A DNA stretch of 64,000 bases from Lachnospiraceae bacterium FE2018 (GTDB taxonomy: Bacteria; Bacillota; Clostridia; Lachnospirales; Lachnospiraceae). The DNA is taken from assembly GCA_000702845.1 (NCBI GenBank), contig JNKK01000002.1, positions 1-64,000 of the forward strand. The letters are read 5' to 3'. Position 1 is the stretch's first letter, and each line of letters begins with the position of its first letter. A program made the translations under genes and the position numbers. The notes beneath the pieces are model-generated. The model did no database searches. It was given only the letters and a program-made list of their open reading frames with translations, and was not told the DNA's origin. Below, one piece after another: positions 52,693 through 62,693 of the stretch.

Positions 52693-55600
52693 ATGAATGG
52701 ATTTAACAATGTAGAACATGACGCGTGCGGAATCGGCGCGGTTGTGAATATCGACGGCCGCCGTGACCACAGGGTTTTGGATGATGCTCTGACAATTGTC
52801 GAGAAGCTGGATCACCGCGCCGGTAAGGATGCAAGCGGCAAGGTGGGCGACGGTGTCGGTATTCTGACACAGATTTCGCATCGGTTTTTCAGGAGAGCCG
52901 CAGCTGCTGCCGGCATTCAGACAGGAGAAGAAGGTGATTACGGAATCGGTATGTTCTTTCTGCCGCAGAACCGTCTGCGCCGAACGTTCGCGATTCGCAT
53001 GTTTGAAGTGATCGCGGAGAAGAACGGGCTGGAAGTACTGGGCTGGCGCGAGGTACCGGTGCACCCGGAGATTCTCGGGGAGCGCGCACGGATCTGTATG
53101 CCGCACATCAGTCAGTGCTTTATCAGGCGGCCGGAGCACGCAGCGCGCGGCTTTGACTTTGACAGGGAACTGTATGTTCTTCGCAGAGAATTTGAGCAGA
53201 GCGCGGACAGCCCGGCGGAGGAGCGCATGGCGCGGCCGGGAACTGCTCCGGCAGGAACGGTACATCCCGGTGACAGAAAGAAGGAAATCTGCGCGGGGGT
53301 TCTGCCGTTTGATAAGACATACATCTGCTCGCTTTCTTCCCGGACAATCGTTTATAAAGGAATGTTTCTTGTTAAACAGCTGCGTGCGTTTTATGAGGAC
53401 CTGCAAAGTCCTGATTTTGTGGCATCGATTGCAATGGTGCATTCACGATTCTCCACAAACACGACACCGAGCTGGGAACGCGCACATCCATATCGTATGA
53501 TCGCGCATAACGGCGAGATTAATACCATCCGCGGCAACGCGGACCGTATGCTGGCACGTGAGGAGACAATGTCCTCAGATCTTCTGCGCAGCGAAGATAC
53601 CATGCTGAAAATATTTCCTGTCATCAGCGGAACCGGGTCAGACTCCGGCATGCTGGACAACACACTGGAATTCATGTATATGAACGGTCTGGAACTGCCG
53701 TTTTCTGTCATGACCATGATACCGGAGCCGTGGCGGCATGATATGGATATGGATCAGAAAAAACGGGATTTCTATCATTATTACGCGACCATGATGGAAC
53801 CGTGGGACGGTCCTGCCGCAATCATCTTTACAGACGGCGAGACATTGGGCGCGACACTCGACCGAAACGGTCTGCGGCCGTCGCGCTACTACGTGACAAA
53901 GGACCGACGCCTGATCCTTGCTTCTGAGGTAGGCGTGTTGGATCTGCCGCCGGAACAGATTCTGGAAAAAAAGCGTCTGCAGCCGGGTAAAATGCTGCTG
54001 GTGGACACTGTCAGAGGAGAAGTGATTTCCGATGAGGTGTGTAAGAACACATATGCTGAAAAGAATCCTTATGGCGAATGGTTGAACAGGCACCTGCGGC
54101 ATCTGGCAGAGCTGCCGATTCCAAACAAAAAAATACCGATGTATTCGCCCGAAAAAAGGGAGGCGCTCTGCAAAGCTTTCGGCTATACCTGGGAGGATGT
54201 CAGGGAACTGATTCTGCCGATGGCAGAAAACGGCGCAGAGCCGATCGCGTCGATGGGACATGACATTCCGCTTGCGGCACTTTCGGAGCGGCATCAGAAT
54301 CTGTTCCATTATTTTAAGCAGCTTTTTGCACAGGTGACCAATCCGCCGATTGACAGCCTGCGGGAGAAGATCGTCACGGATACGGCTGTATTCATCGGAT
54401 CAGACGGAAATCTCCTGGAAGAGAAGAGCGGCAACTGCCGCGTGCTCGAAATTCAGAATCCGATCCTGACAGGTGTGGATCTGATCAAGATCAGGGCACT
54501 GGATCAGCCGGGATTTTGCACCGCGACGGTATCCATGCTGTATTACAAGAACACATCCCTTTCACACGCTGTCGAACAGCTGCTGATCAGCGTGGACCGA
54601 AGCATCGGCGCGGGGGCAAATATTATTATTCTCTCTGACCGGGGAGTGGATGAGAATCACGTGGCGATTCCTTCTCTGCTGGCCGTTTCAGCGGCTGAAC
54701 AGCATCTGGTCCGGACAAAGAAGCGGACGGCGGTCTCGCTGATTCTTGAGAGCGCGGAGCCAAGAGATGTACACCAGTGCGCGTGTCTGCTGGCGTTTGG
54801 TGCCAGAGCAATTAACCCGTATCTTGCACATGAATGCATCTCCGGAATGATCGATGAAGGAACACTGGACAAAGACTATTATACAGCGATTGATGACTAT
54901 AACAGAGCGCTGCTGAACGGTGTGGTGCATATTGCGGCAAAAATGGGTATCTCAACGCTTCAGTCCTACCAGTCGGCCAAAATCTTTGAAGTCGTCGGTA
55001 TTCGCAAAGATGTAATAGACCGGTATTTTACCGGGATCGAGAGCCGCGTCGGCGGTATCGGTCTCGACGAGATCGGCGCGGGCGTACTGTACCGGCATGA
55101 TCACGCGTTTGATCCGCTTGGTCTCGGTCTGGACACAGCACTGGACAGTCTGGGATTCCACCGGCTGCGCAGCGGCTCAGACAAAGAAGATCATCTCTAT
55201 AATCCGGAGACGATTATCCTGCTGCAGCAGGCAGTCCGGACCGGAGATTATCAGAAATTCAGGCAGTATACAGATCGGGTTGACAGTGATCTGCCGCATA
55301 CGCTGCGCGGGCTGATGCAGTTTGTCCCGCAGCAGGAACCCGTACCGCTCGAGGAAGTGGAGCCGGCTGCTGAAATCGTGAAACGGTTCAAGACAGGGGC
55401 GATGAGTTATGGTTCTCTCTCCAGAGAGGCGCATGAGACGCTGGCGCTGGCCATGAACCGGATCGGCGGCAAGTCCAATACCGGCGAGGGCGGCGAGGCT
55501 GAAGACAGGTTTGGAACGGACCGGAACTCCCGTATCAAACAGGTGGCCTCCGGGCGCTTTGGCGTCACAAGCGCTTATCTGATGAGTGCGGATGAGATTC

Positions 55601-57303
55601 AGATCAAGATGGCACAGGGCGCAAAACCCGGAGAGGGAGGACACCTGCCCGGCCGTAAAGTTTATCCGTGGGTTGCGGCAACCAGATATGCGACACCGGG
55701 TGTATCGTTGATTTCTCCGCCGCCGCATCACGATATTTATTCCATTGAGGATCTGGCGCAGCTGATTTACGATTTGAAAAATGCGAACCGGAAGGCGCGG
55801 ATCAATGTCAAGCTGGTATCCGAGGCGGGCGTCGGCACGATTGCGTGCGGTGTTGCCAAGGCCGGCGCGCAGGTAATTCTGATCTCCGGTTACGACGGCG
55901 GAACAGGCGCGGCACCGTTTTCGTCGATTCACGGCGCGGGACTTCCGTGGGAACTCGGGATCGCCGAGGCGCACCAGGCGCTGATTGAAAACGGTCTGCG
56001 CGGCAGGGTCGCGCTGGAGACGGACGGCAAGCTGATGAGCGGCAGAGATGTTGCGATTGCATGCCTTTTGGGGGCAGAGGAATTTGGCTTTGCGACGGCA
56101 CCGCTTGTATCGGTGGGCTGCATGATGATGCGTGTCTGCAGCAAAGATACCTGTCCGGTCGGTATCGCGACACAAAATGAGAAACTCCGGAAGCGCTTCA
56201 CAGGGAAACCGGAATACGTCATCAATTTCATGATGTTCATCGCAGAGCAGCTGCGGGAAATCATGGCGTCACTGGGATTCCGCACCGTGGAGGAGATGGT
56301 GGGAAGAACTGACTGCCTGATGCCGAAAGAAAGTCAGATTACAGAGCGCGCGGAGCAGATGAACCTGTCCGGTATTCTGAACCGGACCTGTGCAAATGCG
56401 GGAATCCGTCATTTTACACAGGAGGAAATATATCATTTTCATCTGGAACGCACGGTTGACGAACGCGTGCTGCTCCCGTGGCTCTATGAAAACAGCAGCG
56501 GCGAACCGGTTGAAACAACCATTGAAATATCTTCAACAGACAGAGCAGTGGGAACCATTCTCGGCTCTGAAGTGACAAAAATATACGGAAAATCACTTCC
56601 GGATGATACTTATACCGTACACTGCCGCGGAGGCTGCGGCCAGTCATTCGGCGCATTCCTTCCGCGCGGCATCACACTGGAAGTGGAAGGCGATGCGAAT
56701 GACGGATTCGGCAAGGGTCTGTGCGGCGGAAAACTGATTCTGCGGACGCCTTCAGGCAGCAGTTTTGCGGCGGACGAAAATATCATTGCCGGAAATGTGG
56801 CGCTTTACGGAGCTACAGGAGGAACAGCCTATGTCAATGGCGTGGCCGGCGAGCGGTTTTGCGTCAGAAACTCCGGCGCTACGGCTGTCGCAGAGGGGTG
56901 CGGCGATCACGGTCTGGAATATATGACCGGCGGACGTGCGGTAATTCTCGGAAAAACCGGGAAAAACTTCGCTGCCGGCATGAGCGGCGGCGTGGCATAT
57001 GTGCTGGATCTGGATCATACACTGTACCGGAAGATGAACCGCGATATGGCACCGCCGGAGGAACTTCAGGACAAATATGATATTCAGGAGCTGCTGGGCA
57101 TTCTGCGTGATTACCACGCGGCGACAGGATCGAAAAAAGCGGCTGAAATCCTGCAGGATTTTGACCGGTTCCTTCCGCATTTCAAGAAAATCGTGCCGGA
57201 GGAATACCAGCGGATGACAGCGGCCATCGGAAGATTTGAAGAACAGGGACTTTCGCATGAGAACGCGGTGAATGAAGCGTTCCATACAGTGATCGGTCAT
57301 TGA
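52693..57303 (+). CDS. gltB: glutamate synthase large subunit
   Basis: The 1536-residue subunit converts glutamine and 2-oxoglutarate to two glutamates. A propeptide of 11 residues precedes the glutaminase nucleophile Cys12 (HDACGIGAVVNI). Later are the central domain, the FMN domain with GGTGAAPFSSIHGAGLPWE, the [3Fe-4S] cysteines in MRVCSKDTCPVGIA, and the C-terminal GXGXG-type beta-helix starting FGAFLPRGITLEVEGDANDG. The order and length match bacterial enzymes. An insertion of about 30 residues with many Gly/Pro/Arg near 165-200 is unlike most homologues I know. The small subunit gene follows after 16 bases. Confidence 0.97.
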   Translation: MNGFNNVEHDACGIGAVVNIDGRRDHRVLDDALTIVEKLDHRAGKDASGKVGDGVGILTQISHRFFRRAAAAAGIQTGEEGDYGIGMFFLPQNRLRRTFAIRMFEVIAEKNGLEVLGWREVPVHPEILGERARICMPHISQCFIRRPEHAARGFDFDRELYVLRREFEQSADSPAEERMARPGTAPAGTVHPGDRKKEICAGVLPFDKTYICSLSSRTIVYKGMFLVKQLRAFYEDLQSPDFVASIAMVHSRFSTNTTPSWERAHPYRMIAHNGEINTIRGNADRMLAREETMSSDLLRSEDTMLKIFPVISGTGSDSGMLDNTLEFMYMNGLELPFSVMTMIPEPWRHDMDMDQKKRDFYHYYATMMEPWDGPAAIIFTDGETLGATLDRNGLRPSRYYVTKDRRLILASEVGVLDLPPEQILEKKRLQPGKMLLVDTVRGEVISDEVCKNTYAEKNPYGEWLNRHLRHLAELPIPNKKIPMYSPEKREALCKAFGYTWEDVRELILPMAENGAEPIASMGHDIPLAALSERHQNLFHYFKQLFAQVTNPPIDSLREKIVTDTAVFIGSDGNLLEEKSGNCRVLEIQNPILTGVDLIKIRALDQPGFCTATVSMLYYKNTSLSHAVEQLLISVDRSIGAGANIIILSDRGVDENHVAIPSLLAVSAAEQHLVRTKKRTAVSLILESAEPRDVHQCACLLAFGARAINPYLAHECISGMIDEGTLDKDYYTAIDDYNRALLNGVVHIAAKMGISTLQSYQSAKIFEVVGIRKDVIDRYFTGIESRVGGIGLDEIGAGVLYRHDHAFDPLGLGLDTALDSLGFHRLRSGSDKEDHLYNPETIILLQQAVRTGDYQKFRQYTDRVDSDLPHTLRGLMQFVPQQEPVPLEEVEPAAEIVKRFKTGAMSYGSLSREAHETLALAMNRIGGKSNTGEGGEAEDRFGTDRNSRIKQVASGRFGVTSAYLMSADEIQIKMAQGAKPGEGGHLPGRKVYPWVAATRYATPGVSLISPPPHHDIYSIEDLAQLIYDLKNANRKARINVKLVSEAGVGTIACGVAKAGAQVILISGYDGGTGAAPFSSIHGAGLPWELGIAEAHQALIENGLRGRVALETDGKLMSGRDVAIACLLGAEEFGFATAPLVSVGCMMMRVCSKDTCPVGIATQNEKLRKRFTGKPEYVINFMMFIAEQLREIMASLGFRTVEEMVGRTDCLMPKESQITERAEQMNLSGILNRTCANAGIRHFTQEEIYHFHLERTVDERVLLPWLYENSSGEPVETTIEISSTDRAVGTILGSEVTKIYGKSLPDDTYTVHCRGGCGQSFGAFLPRGITLEVEGDANDGFGKGLCGGKLILRTPSGSSFAADENIIAGNVALYGATGGTAYVNGVAGERFCVRNSGATAVAEGCGDHGLEYMTGGRAVILGKTGKNFAAGMSGGVAYVLDLDHTLYRKMNRDMAPPEELQDKYDIQELLGILRDYHAATGSKKAAEILQDFDRFLPHFKKIVPEEYQRMTAAIGRFEEQGLSHENAVNEAFHTVIGH

Positions 57304-57319
57304 GGCAAAGGAGCAGATA

Positions 57320-58822
57320 ATGGGTAAGGAAACAGGATTTCTGGAATTTGAACGGGCGGATAACTGCGCGGCTGCTGTACCAGACAGAATCCGGAATTTT
57401 GATGAGTTCAGACAGGGTCTGGATGCGGATGCAAGACGTCGGCAGGGTGCCCGGTGCATGAACTGCGGCGTACCGCTCTGTCAGTCTGCCATGCGGCTTT
57501 CCGGCATGGTGACAGGATGTCCGCTCCATAATCTGATTCCGGAGTGGAATGATGAAATATACCGTGGTCATGAAGATCAGGCGCTGGCACGCCTTCTGAA
57601 GACGAGTAATTTTCCGGAGTTTACCGGGCGGGTTTGTCCTGCGCTCTGTGAAAAGGCATGTGTGTGCGGACTTCACGATGATCCGGTGACAGTGCACGAC
57701 AATGAGCTGTATATCATTGAGCGGGCGTTTGCAGAAGGACGCATGCAGCCGCGTGTGACCAAAAACAGAAGCGGCAGGAAGGTGGCTGTTGTCGGCAGCG
57801 GCCCGTCAGGGCTTGCCGTGGCGGACCAGCTCTCCCACAGAGGGCACGATGTGACTGTGTTTGAGCGCGATGACCGGATCGGCGGGCTCCTGATGTACGG
57901 GATCCCGAATATGAAGCTGGATAAGCAGGTGATTGCAAGGAGACAGCACCTCATGGAAGCTGAGGGCGTGACATTCTGCACAGGCGTGGATATCGGAAAG
58001 GATATCAGCCCTAAGGAACTGCTGGATCAGTTTGACGCGGTCGCGCTCTGTACGGGCGCCAAGAATCCGCGTCCGCTGCAGGCGGAAGGCATGGAGGATA
58101 ATCTGAAGGGCGTGTACTACGCCGTCGATTTTCTGAAAATGGTAACGAAATCTGTCATCGCAAAAAAGGGAGGCCGGAAAACAGCAAAAGCGCAGTCATC
58201 TGCGGATCCGGCTGCGCTGGTGAAGGGAAAACATGTAATTGTGCTGGGCGGCGGCGATACCGGAAATGACTGTGTCGGATCGGTGATCCGTCTCGGCTGT
58301 AAATCTGTTACACAGCTGGAGATGATGCCGCAGCCGCCGGTCGGGCGTCTGGAGAGCAATCCGTGGCCGGAGTGGCCGAAGGTGCTGAAAACCGATTATG
58401 GCCAGGAAGAAGCGATCGCCGTGTTTGGTAAAGATCCGCGTATCTATACTACGACCGTTAAAGCGCTTCACGGAAAGGCGGGCAAACTGAAATCAGCTGA
58501 AATTGTTCAGGTTGGATTTGACCAGGGGAAACTGGTGCAGAAAGCAGGAACAGAACAGACGCTTCCCTGTGATCTGCTGCTGATCGCTGCCGGATTTATC
58601 GGCTGTCAGCCCTATACAGCAGAGGCATTTGGCGTGCCGCTCACCGGACGCGGCACGACGGCGACCCCGGAGGGGAGTTATCGCACCGGCGTCGAAAAGG
58701 TTTTTACAGCGGGGGATATGCACCGCGGGCAGTCACTCGTCGTGTGGGCGATCGCAGAGGGGCGCGGCTGCGCATTGGAGATCGACCGTTACCTGATGGG
58801 TTATACGGATATGGATGTGTGA
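57320..58822 (+). CDS. gltD: glutamate synthase small subunit
   Basis: The 500-residue NAD(P)H-dependent electron-input subunit of glutamate synthase has N-terminal cysteine clusters for Fe-S centres (CMNCGVPLCQ, GCPLHNLIPEW, CPALCEKACVCG), an FAD-binding motif (AVVGSGPSGLAVA) and a second nucleotide motif VLGGGDTGNDCVG. The C-terminal segment VFTAGDMHRGQSLVVWAIAE is typical. It completes the GS-GOGAT operon. PurF follows after 43 bases. Confidence 0.96.
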   Translation: MGKETGFLEFERADNCAAAVPDRIRNFDEFRQGLDADARRRQGARCMNCGVPLCQSAMRLSGMVTGCPLHNLIPEWNDEIYRGHEDQALARLLKTSNFPEFTGRVCPALCEKACVCGLHDDPVTVHDNELYIIERAFAEGRMQPRVTKNRSGRKVAVVGSGPSGLAVADQLSHRGHDVTVFERDDRIGGLLMYGIPNMKLDKQVIARRQHLMEAEGVTFCTGVDIGKDISPKELLDQFDAVALCTGAKNPRPLQAEGMEDNLKGVYYAVDFLKMVTKSVIAKKGGRKTAKAQSSADPAALVKGKHVIVLGGGDTGNDCVGSVIRLGCKSVTQLEMMPQPPVGRLESNPWPEWPKVLKTDYGQEEAIAVFGKDPRIYTTTVKALHGKAGKLKSAEIVQVGFDQGKLVQKAGTEQTLPCDLLLIAAGFIGCQPYTAEAFGVPLTGRGTTATPEGSYRTGVEKVFTAGDMHRGQSLVVWAIAEGRGCALEIDRYLMGYTDMDV

Positions 58823-58865
58823 AAAGAAATCGCTCATATTGTAAGAGAGAGGGAAATGATGCAAC

Positions 58866-60290
58866 ATGGATGAGCAATACCTGCCAGCGGAAAAGCGAAC
58901 AGATGTCCGGCAGGGTGTCCGGGAGGAGTGCGGCGTCTTCGGCGCGTTTGACGTGGACGGGAATGATGTGGCGCCGCTGGTATATTATGGTCTGATGGCG
59001 CTGCAGCATCGCGGACAAGAGGCTTGCGGGATTGCGGTTTCGGATACGGCGGGACCGCGGGATGCGATTTTCAGGAAAAAGGATCTGGGACTGGTAAGTG
59101 ATGTTCTGCAGGATGCGGCAGCCGGCGGGATTCACGGAAATCTCGCAGTCGGCCATGTGCGCTATTCGACAACCGGCGCTTCTACCAGAGAAAACGCGCA
59201 GCCGCTGGTACTGCATTATCTGAAGGGAGCACTGGCGCTTGCACACAATGGAAATCTTGTCAACATGAATGCGCTGCGCGAAGAGCTGGCCTACAGCGGT
59301 GCGATCTTCCAGACGACCACGGATTCGGAACTGATCGCCTATCTGATCGCGCGCGAGCGGGTCAGGACGGGGAGTATTGAAGCAGCCGCGGCTGTGGCCG
59401 CCAAAAAACTGAAAGGCGGATTTTCACTGGTAATCAAAAGTCCGCGGAAACTGATTGCGATGCGTGACCCGCTGGGACTGAAACCGTTGTGTATCGGGAA
59501 GACGGACAGCTGTTATATAGCTGCATCTGAGAGCTGTGCGCTGGATGCAGTCGGCGCAGAACTGATCCGGGATGTACTGCCGGGGGAGATCCTTACGATT
59601 ACAAAGGATGGAATTCATACAGACCGGACATTGATGCAGAAATACCATGCAAAATGTGTTTTTGAGTGGATTTATTTTGCGCGTCTGGACAGCCGGATCG
59701 ACGGGATCAGTGTGCTGGAGGCCAGGCGGCGTGCAGGACGATTTCTCGCCCGGGAATACCGGGCGGATGCAGATCTTGTAACGGGCGTGCCGGATTCAGG
59801 ACTGGCGGCAGCGGAAGGATATGCAATTGAGAGCGGCATTCCTTTCGGTCTGGCATTTCATAAAAACAGCTATATCGGCAGGACCTTTATTCGTCCTTCA
59901 CAGGAGGCGCGGGCAAGCGGCGTCCGTATGAAGCTTTCTGTTCTGAAGCCGGCTGTCGAAGGGAAGCGGCTGATTCTGGTGGACGACTCGATTGTCCGCG
60001 GCACAACGATGAGGAATCTGATTCGGATGCTCCGGGAGGCGGGTGCCGCAGAGGTACATGTACGAATCAGCGCGCCGCCGTTCCTGTATCCGTGCTATTA
60101 CGGGACAGATGTTCCGACCGAAAAACAGCTGATCGCCTCCTCACATTCGGAAGAGGAGATCCGGAAAATGCTGGGTGCGGATTCTCTGGCGTATCTCAAT
60201 GTAGAATATCTTCCGGAAATGGCCGGGACAGATGAAATCTGTGCGGCGTGTTTCATGGGAACGTATCCGACAGAATTGCCGGAGATATAA
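58866..60290 (+). CDS. purF: amidophosphoribosyltransferase
   Basis: This 474-residue enzyme catalyses the first committed step of purine synthesis: glutamine and PRPP to phosphoribosylamine. A short propeptide precedes the glutaminase nucleophile Cys (REECGVFGAF, near 22). The phosphoribosyltransferase domain has the PRPP loop LILVDDSIVRGTTMRN. Cysteines in KCVFEW, PCYYG and EICAACF match those that bind [4Fe-4S] in the Bacillus-type enzyme. GAGAGGGA is the likely ribosome-binding site. Its place behind gltD links purine synthesis to glutamine supply. Confidence 0.96.
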   Translation: MDEQYLPAEKRTDVRQGVREECGVFGAFDVDGNDVAPLVYYGLMALQHRGQEACGIAVSDTAGPRDAIFRKKDLGLVSDVLQDAAAGGIHGNLAVGHVRYSTTGASTRENAQPLVLHYLKGALALAHNGNLVNMNALREELAYSGAIFQTTTDSELIAYLIARERVRTGSIEAAAAVAAKKLKGGFSLVIKSPRKLIAMRDPLGLKPLCIGKTDSCYIAASESCALDAVGAELIRDVLPGEILTITKDGIHTDRTLMQKYHAKCVFEWIYFARLDSRIDGISVLEARRRAGRFLAREYRADADLVTGVPDSGLAAAEGYAIESGIPFGLAFHKNSYIGRTFIRPSQEARASGVRMKLSVLKPAVEGKRLILVDDSIVRGTTMRNLIRMLREAGAAEVHVRISAPPFLYPCYYGTDVPTEKQLIASSHSEEEIRKMLGADSLAYLNVEYLPEMAGTDEICAACFMGTYPTELPEI

Positions 60291-60362
60291 GATCTGTTTC
60301 CATTGAGGCTCTCCCCATCTTGAAATTGGTTAGGAAAAGCAATGCTCTCATATAGGCGATAC

Positions 60363-60378
60363 ATATCAAATTAATATA
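60363..60378 (+). promoter_or_regulatory. AT-rich motif upstream of the amt promoter
   Basis: ATATCAAATTAATATA lies 22 bases before the -35 box. The segment at 62694-62709, before carA, differs by one base. It could be an UP element or a regulator site. Confidence 0.35.
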
Positions 60379-60400
60379 TGCAGATGGCTAAAAAAGCATA

Positions 60401-60429
60401 TTGACATATCTGGAATGTTGTAGTATGCT
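60401..60429 (+). promoter_or_regulatory. SigA-type promoter of the ammonium transporter gene
   Basis: TTGACA (60401-60406), a 17-base spacer and TATGCT (60424-60429). The same boxes as at glnN. Confidence 0.8.
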
Positions 60430-60443
60430 TTAGCAGGAACGAA

Positions 60444-60501
60444 CAAAGACGTTTGGGAGAGGCAGATAAATGCCCCGGTCACGTCTTTGTTCTTTGTTTT
60501 T
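60444..60501 (+). terminator. leader hairpin-terminator 1 of the ammonium transporter gene
   Basis: CAAAGACGT (60444-60452) pairs with ACGTCTTTG (60481-60489), with an inner GGCA/TGCC stem around the hexaloop GATAAA. A T-rich tract follows (60490-60500). The 5' arm, CAAAGACGTTTGGGAG, is nearly the same as in glnN (CAAAGGCGTTTGAGGAG). Confidence 0.78.
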
Positions 60502-60561
60502 CGAAAAACACAGGAAAACGTGGAGAATTTTGACAGAAGACTCCGCGTCTACATATGGCAA

Positions 60562-60612
60562 GGGCGCCGAACCGGGATTGTTCAAAATCCGGGAGTCGGT
60601 GCCCGTTTTTTT
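60562..60612 (+). terminator. leader hairpin-terminator 2 of the ammonium transporter gene
   Basis: GGGCGCCGA (60562-60570) pairs with TCGGTGCCC (60596-60604) and an inner GGATT/AATCC stem adds to it; seven Ts follow (60606-60612). It is a second strong terminator between the promoter and the start codon, so transcription would meet two stops. Confidence 0.8.
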
Positions 60613-60770
60613 ACGCAATGGTTCTCAGTATGGCAGAGACTGTAAAGTCAGGAAAAGAAAGATTTGTAAGTGTGCTGCCGGGATCGCACGTAATTGTCAG
60701 GAGCATCCTGGTGAAAGGGGCGTACCGGAAAGAGAACCGGAGCGGACTGAAGTACATGAGGGAGGAGACT

Positions 60771-62675
60771 ATGACACAGGAAGTTTTATCGGCAATTAAC
60801 GGGGAGGTGTACGGCGTATGGTTCCTGATCGGAGCCGCGCTGGTATTCTGGATGCAGGCCGGCTTTGCCATGGTGGAGGCCGGATTTACAAGGGCAAAGA
60901 ATACAGGCAATATTCTGATGAAGAACCTGATGGACTTCTGTATCGGAACGGTTATGTTTATTCTGATCGGATTTGGTCTGTTTCTGGGGGAAGATCTGAT
61001 CGGAATGATCGGAAAGCCCGGATTTGATATCTTTACGGATTACGCGAACTTCGACTGGTCGAACTTCGTGTTCAACCTGGTATTCTGCGCAACAACAGCA
61101 ACCATCGTTTCCGGTTCCGTGGCTGAACGGACAAAATTTCTGTCCTACTGTGCCTATTCGGCCGTGATATCGGCGATTATCTATCCGGTTGAGGCGCACT
61201 GGACCTGGGGCGGCGGCTGGCTCGCGCAGATGGGATTTCATGATTTTGCCGGATCCAACTGCATTCACATGGTCGGCGGCGTGTGTGCCCTGATCGGCGC
61301 GTATATGGTCGGACCGCGCATCGGAAAGTTTTCAAAAAACAAAAAAGGGGAGATTGTCAAAGTCAATGCATTTCCCGGACACAACCTGCCGCTTGGATGC
61401 CTCGGCGTATTTATTCTCTGGCTCGGATGGTACGGGTTTAACGGGGCGGCGGCAGTCTCAACAGCCGAACTTGGTTCTGTCTTTGTGACAACAACGATTG
61501 CACCGTCGGTCGCAACGGTTGTCTGTATGGTATATACCTGGATCAAATTCGGAAAGCCGGATGTTTCAATGAGTCTGAACGCATCGCTGGCCGGTCTGGT
61601 GGCAATTACGGCGCCGTGCGATGTCTGTGACGCGTTCGGCGCGGTTGTAATCGGCGTGGTCGCCGGATTTCTGGTGGTCTTCGGTGTCTGGCTGCTGGAC
61701 TATAAGCTCAGGATCGACGATCCGGTCGGCGCCGTTGCAGTTCACTGTATGAACGGGATCTGGGGAACCATCGCGGTCGGCTTATTCGCGACCGAGAGTG
61801 CGCCTGCTTTTGCACGCGGAATCGGCGACGGCACTGCATTCGGTGCAAACCAGATTGCGGGCGAAGGGCTGTTTTACGGCGGCGGTCTGCATCAGCTGGG
61901 ACTTCAGATGGCTGGTTTATGCGCGACCATGGCGTGGGCAGCCGTGACAATTACCATTACATTTGCTGTGATTAAAGCGGTTCTGGGCCTGCGCGTCACG
62001 GAAGAGGAAGAAATTCTCGGACTCGACCGGACAGAACATGGTCTTCCGTCTGCATATGCCGGATTTAACATTGTCGATCTGTCAACCGGCATGGAGATCA
62101 ATGAAAATACAGCCCTCGGCCAGAGCGACTATGATCTTGCGAGTCAGCTGATTCGTGATACGGCGGTACAGGTTGTCCGCACTGATACAGTCGGGCAGCT
62201 GACCGCAGCAGGTGTCATGCCTGCAGAATCCGGCGGACAGGGTGCAGGAGTCCCGGCGGCAGCAGGAACCGGCCAGGCAGCGGTTGTTCCGGCAGAAGCC
62301 ATCCAGGCTGCAGTTCATACCGGCATGTACAAAGTCTCTATCATCGCGAATCACTCACGGTATGAAATCCTCAGGGAGGCCCTCAATGATCTGGGCGTAA
62401 CCGGCATGACCGTCACACAGGTGATGGGCTGCGGCATCCAGCATGGAGCGGGCGAGAAATACCGCGGTGTTGAACTCGATGCAAACGTACTTCCGAAGAT
62501 GAAGGTAGAAGTAATCGTCGGTAATATCCCGGTTGATAAGGTGATCGAGGCAGCGAAGCGTGCCCTTTATACAGGCCATCTCGGCGATGGAAAGATCTTC
62601 GTCTATGACGTTCAGCGCGTCATAAAGGTCAGAACAGGCGAGGAGGATCTGGAGGCCCTGAAGGATGTCGAATAA
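60771..62675 (+). CDS. amt: ammonium transporter fused to a PII signalling domain
   Basis: The 634-residue fusion has an Amt channel with about eleven helices (residues about 1-430) and family motifs GFTRAKNTGNILMKNLMDFC, VAERTKF and AVHCMNGIWGTIAVGLFATE. A linker of about 80 residues, partly Ala/Gly/Pro-rich, leads to a C-terminal PII (GlnB/GlnK) domain (about 520-630). Free GlnK normally blocks AmtB by T-loop insertion, so here the gate is tethered. The T-loop reads GAGEKYRGVELDA, without the usual Tyr after RGxE that is uridylylated in GlnB/GlnK. So control would be by ATP/ADP and 2-oxoglutarate binding rather than uridylylation. ATG 60771 is set by GGGAGGAG; the long frame from 60555 crosses a terminator. 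Confidence 0.94.
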   Translation: MTQEVLSAINGEVYGVWFLIGAALVFWMQAGFAMVEAGFTRAKNTGNILMKNLMDFCIGTVMFILIGFGLFLGEDLIGMIGKPGFDIFTDYANFDWSNFVFNLVFCATTATIVSGSVAERTKFLSYCAYSAVISAIIYPVEAHWTWGGGWLAQMGFHDFAGSNCIHMVGGVCALIGAYMVGPRIGKFSKNKKGEIVKVNAFPGHNLPLGCLGVFILWLGWYGFNGAAAVSTAELGSVFVTTTIAPSVATVVCMVYTWIKFGKPDVSMSLNASLAGLVAITAPCDVCDAFGAVVIGVVAGFLVVFGVWLLDYKLRIDDPVGAVAVHCMNGIWGTIAVGLFATESAPAFARGIGDGTAFGANQIAGEGLFYGGGLHQLGLQMAGLCATMAWAAVTITITFAVIKAVLGLRVTEEEEILGLDRTEHGLPSAYAGFNIVDLSTGMEINENTALGQSDYDLASQLIRDTAVQVVRTDTVGQLTAAGVMPAESGGQGAGVPAAAGTGQAAVVPAEAIQAAVHTGMYKVSIIANHSRYEILREALNDLGVTGMTVTQVMGCGIQHGAGEKYRGVELDANVLPKMKVEVIVGNIPVDKVIEAAKRALYTGHLGDGKIFVYDVQRVIKVRTGEEDLEALKDVE

Positions 62676-62693
62676 AGTCAGAACTTGGATTGT

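Noticed and set aside
60555-60770. Longer N-terminus for the ammonium transporter
   Set aside because: The extra 72 codons cross leader terminator 2 and do not look like a transporter; ATG 60771 has a strong ribosome-binding site.
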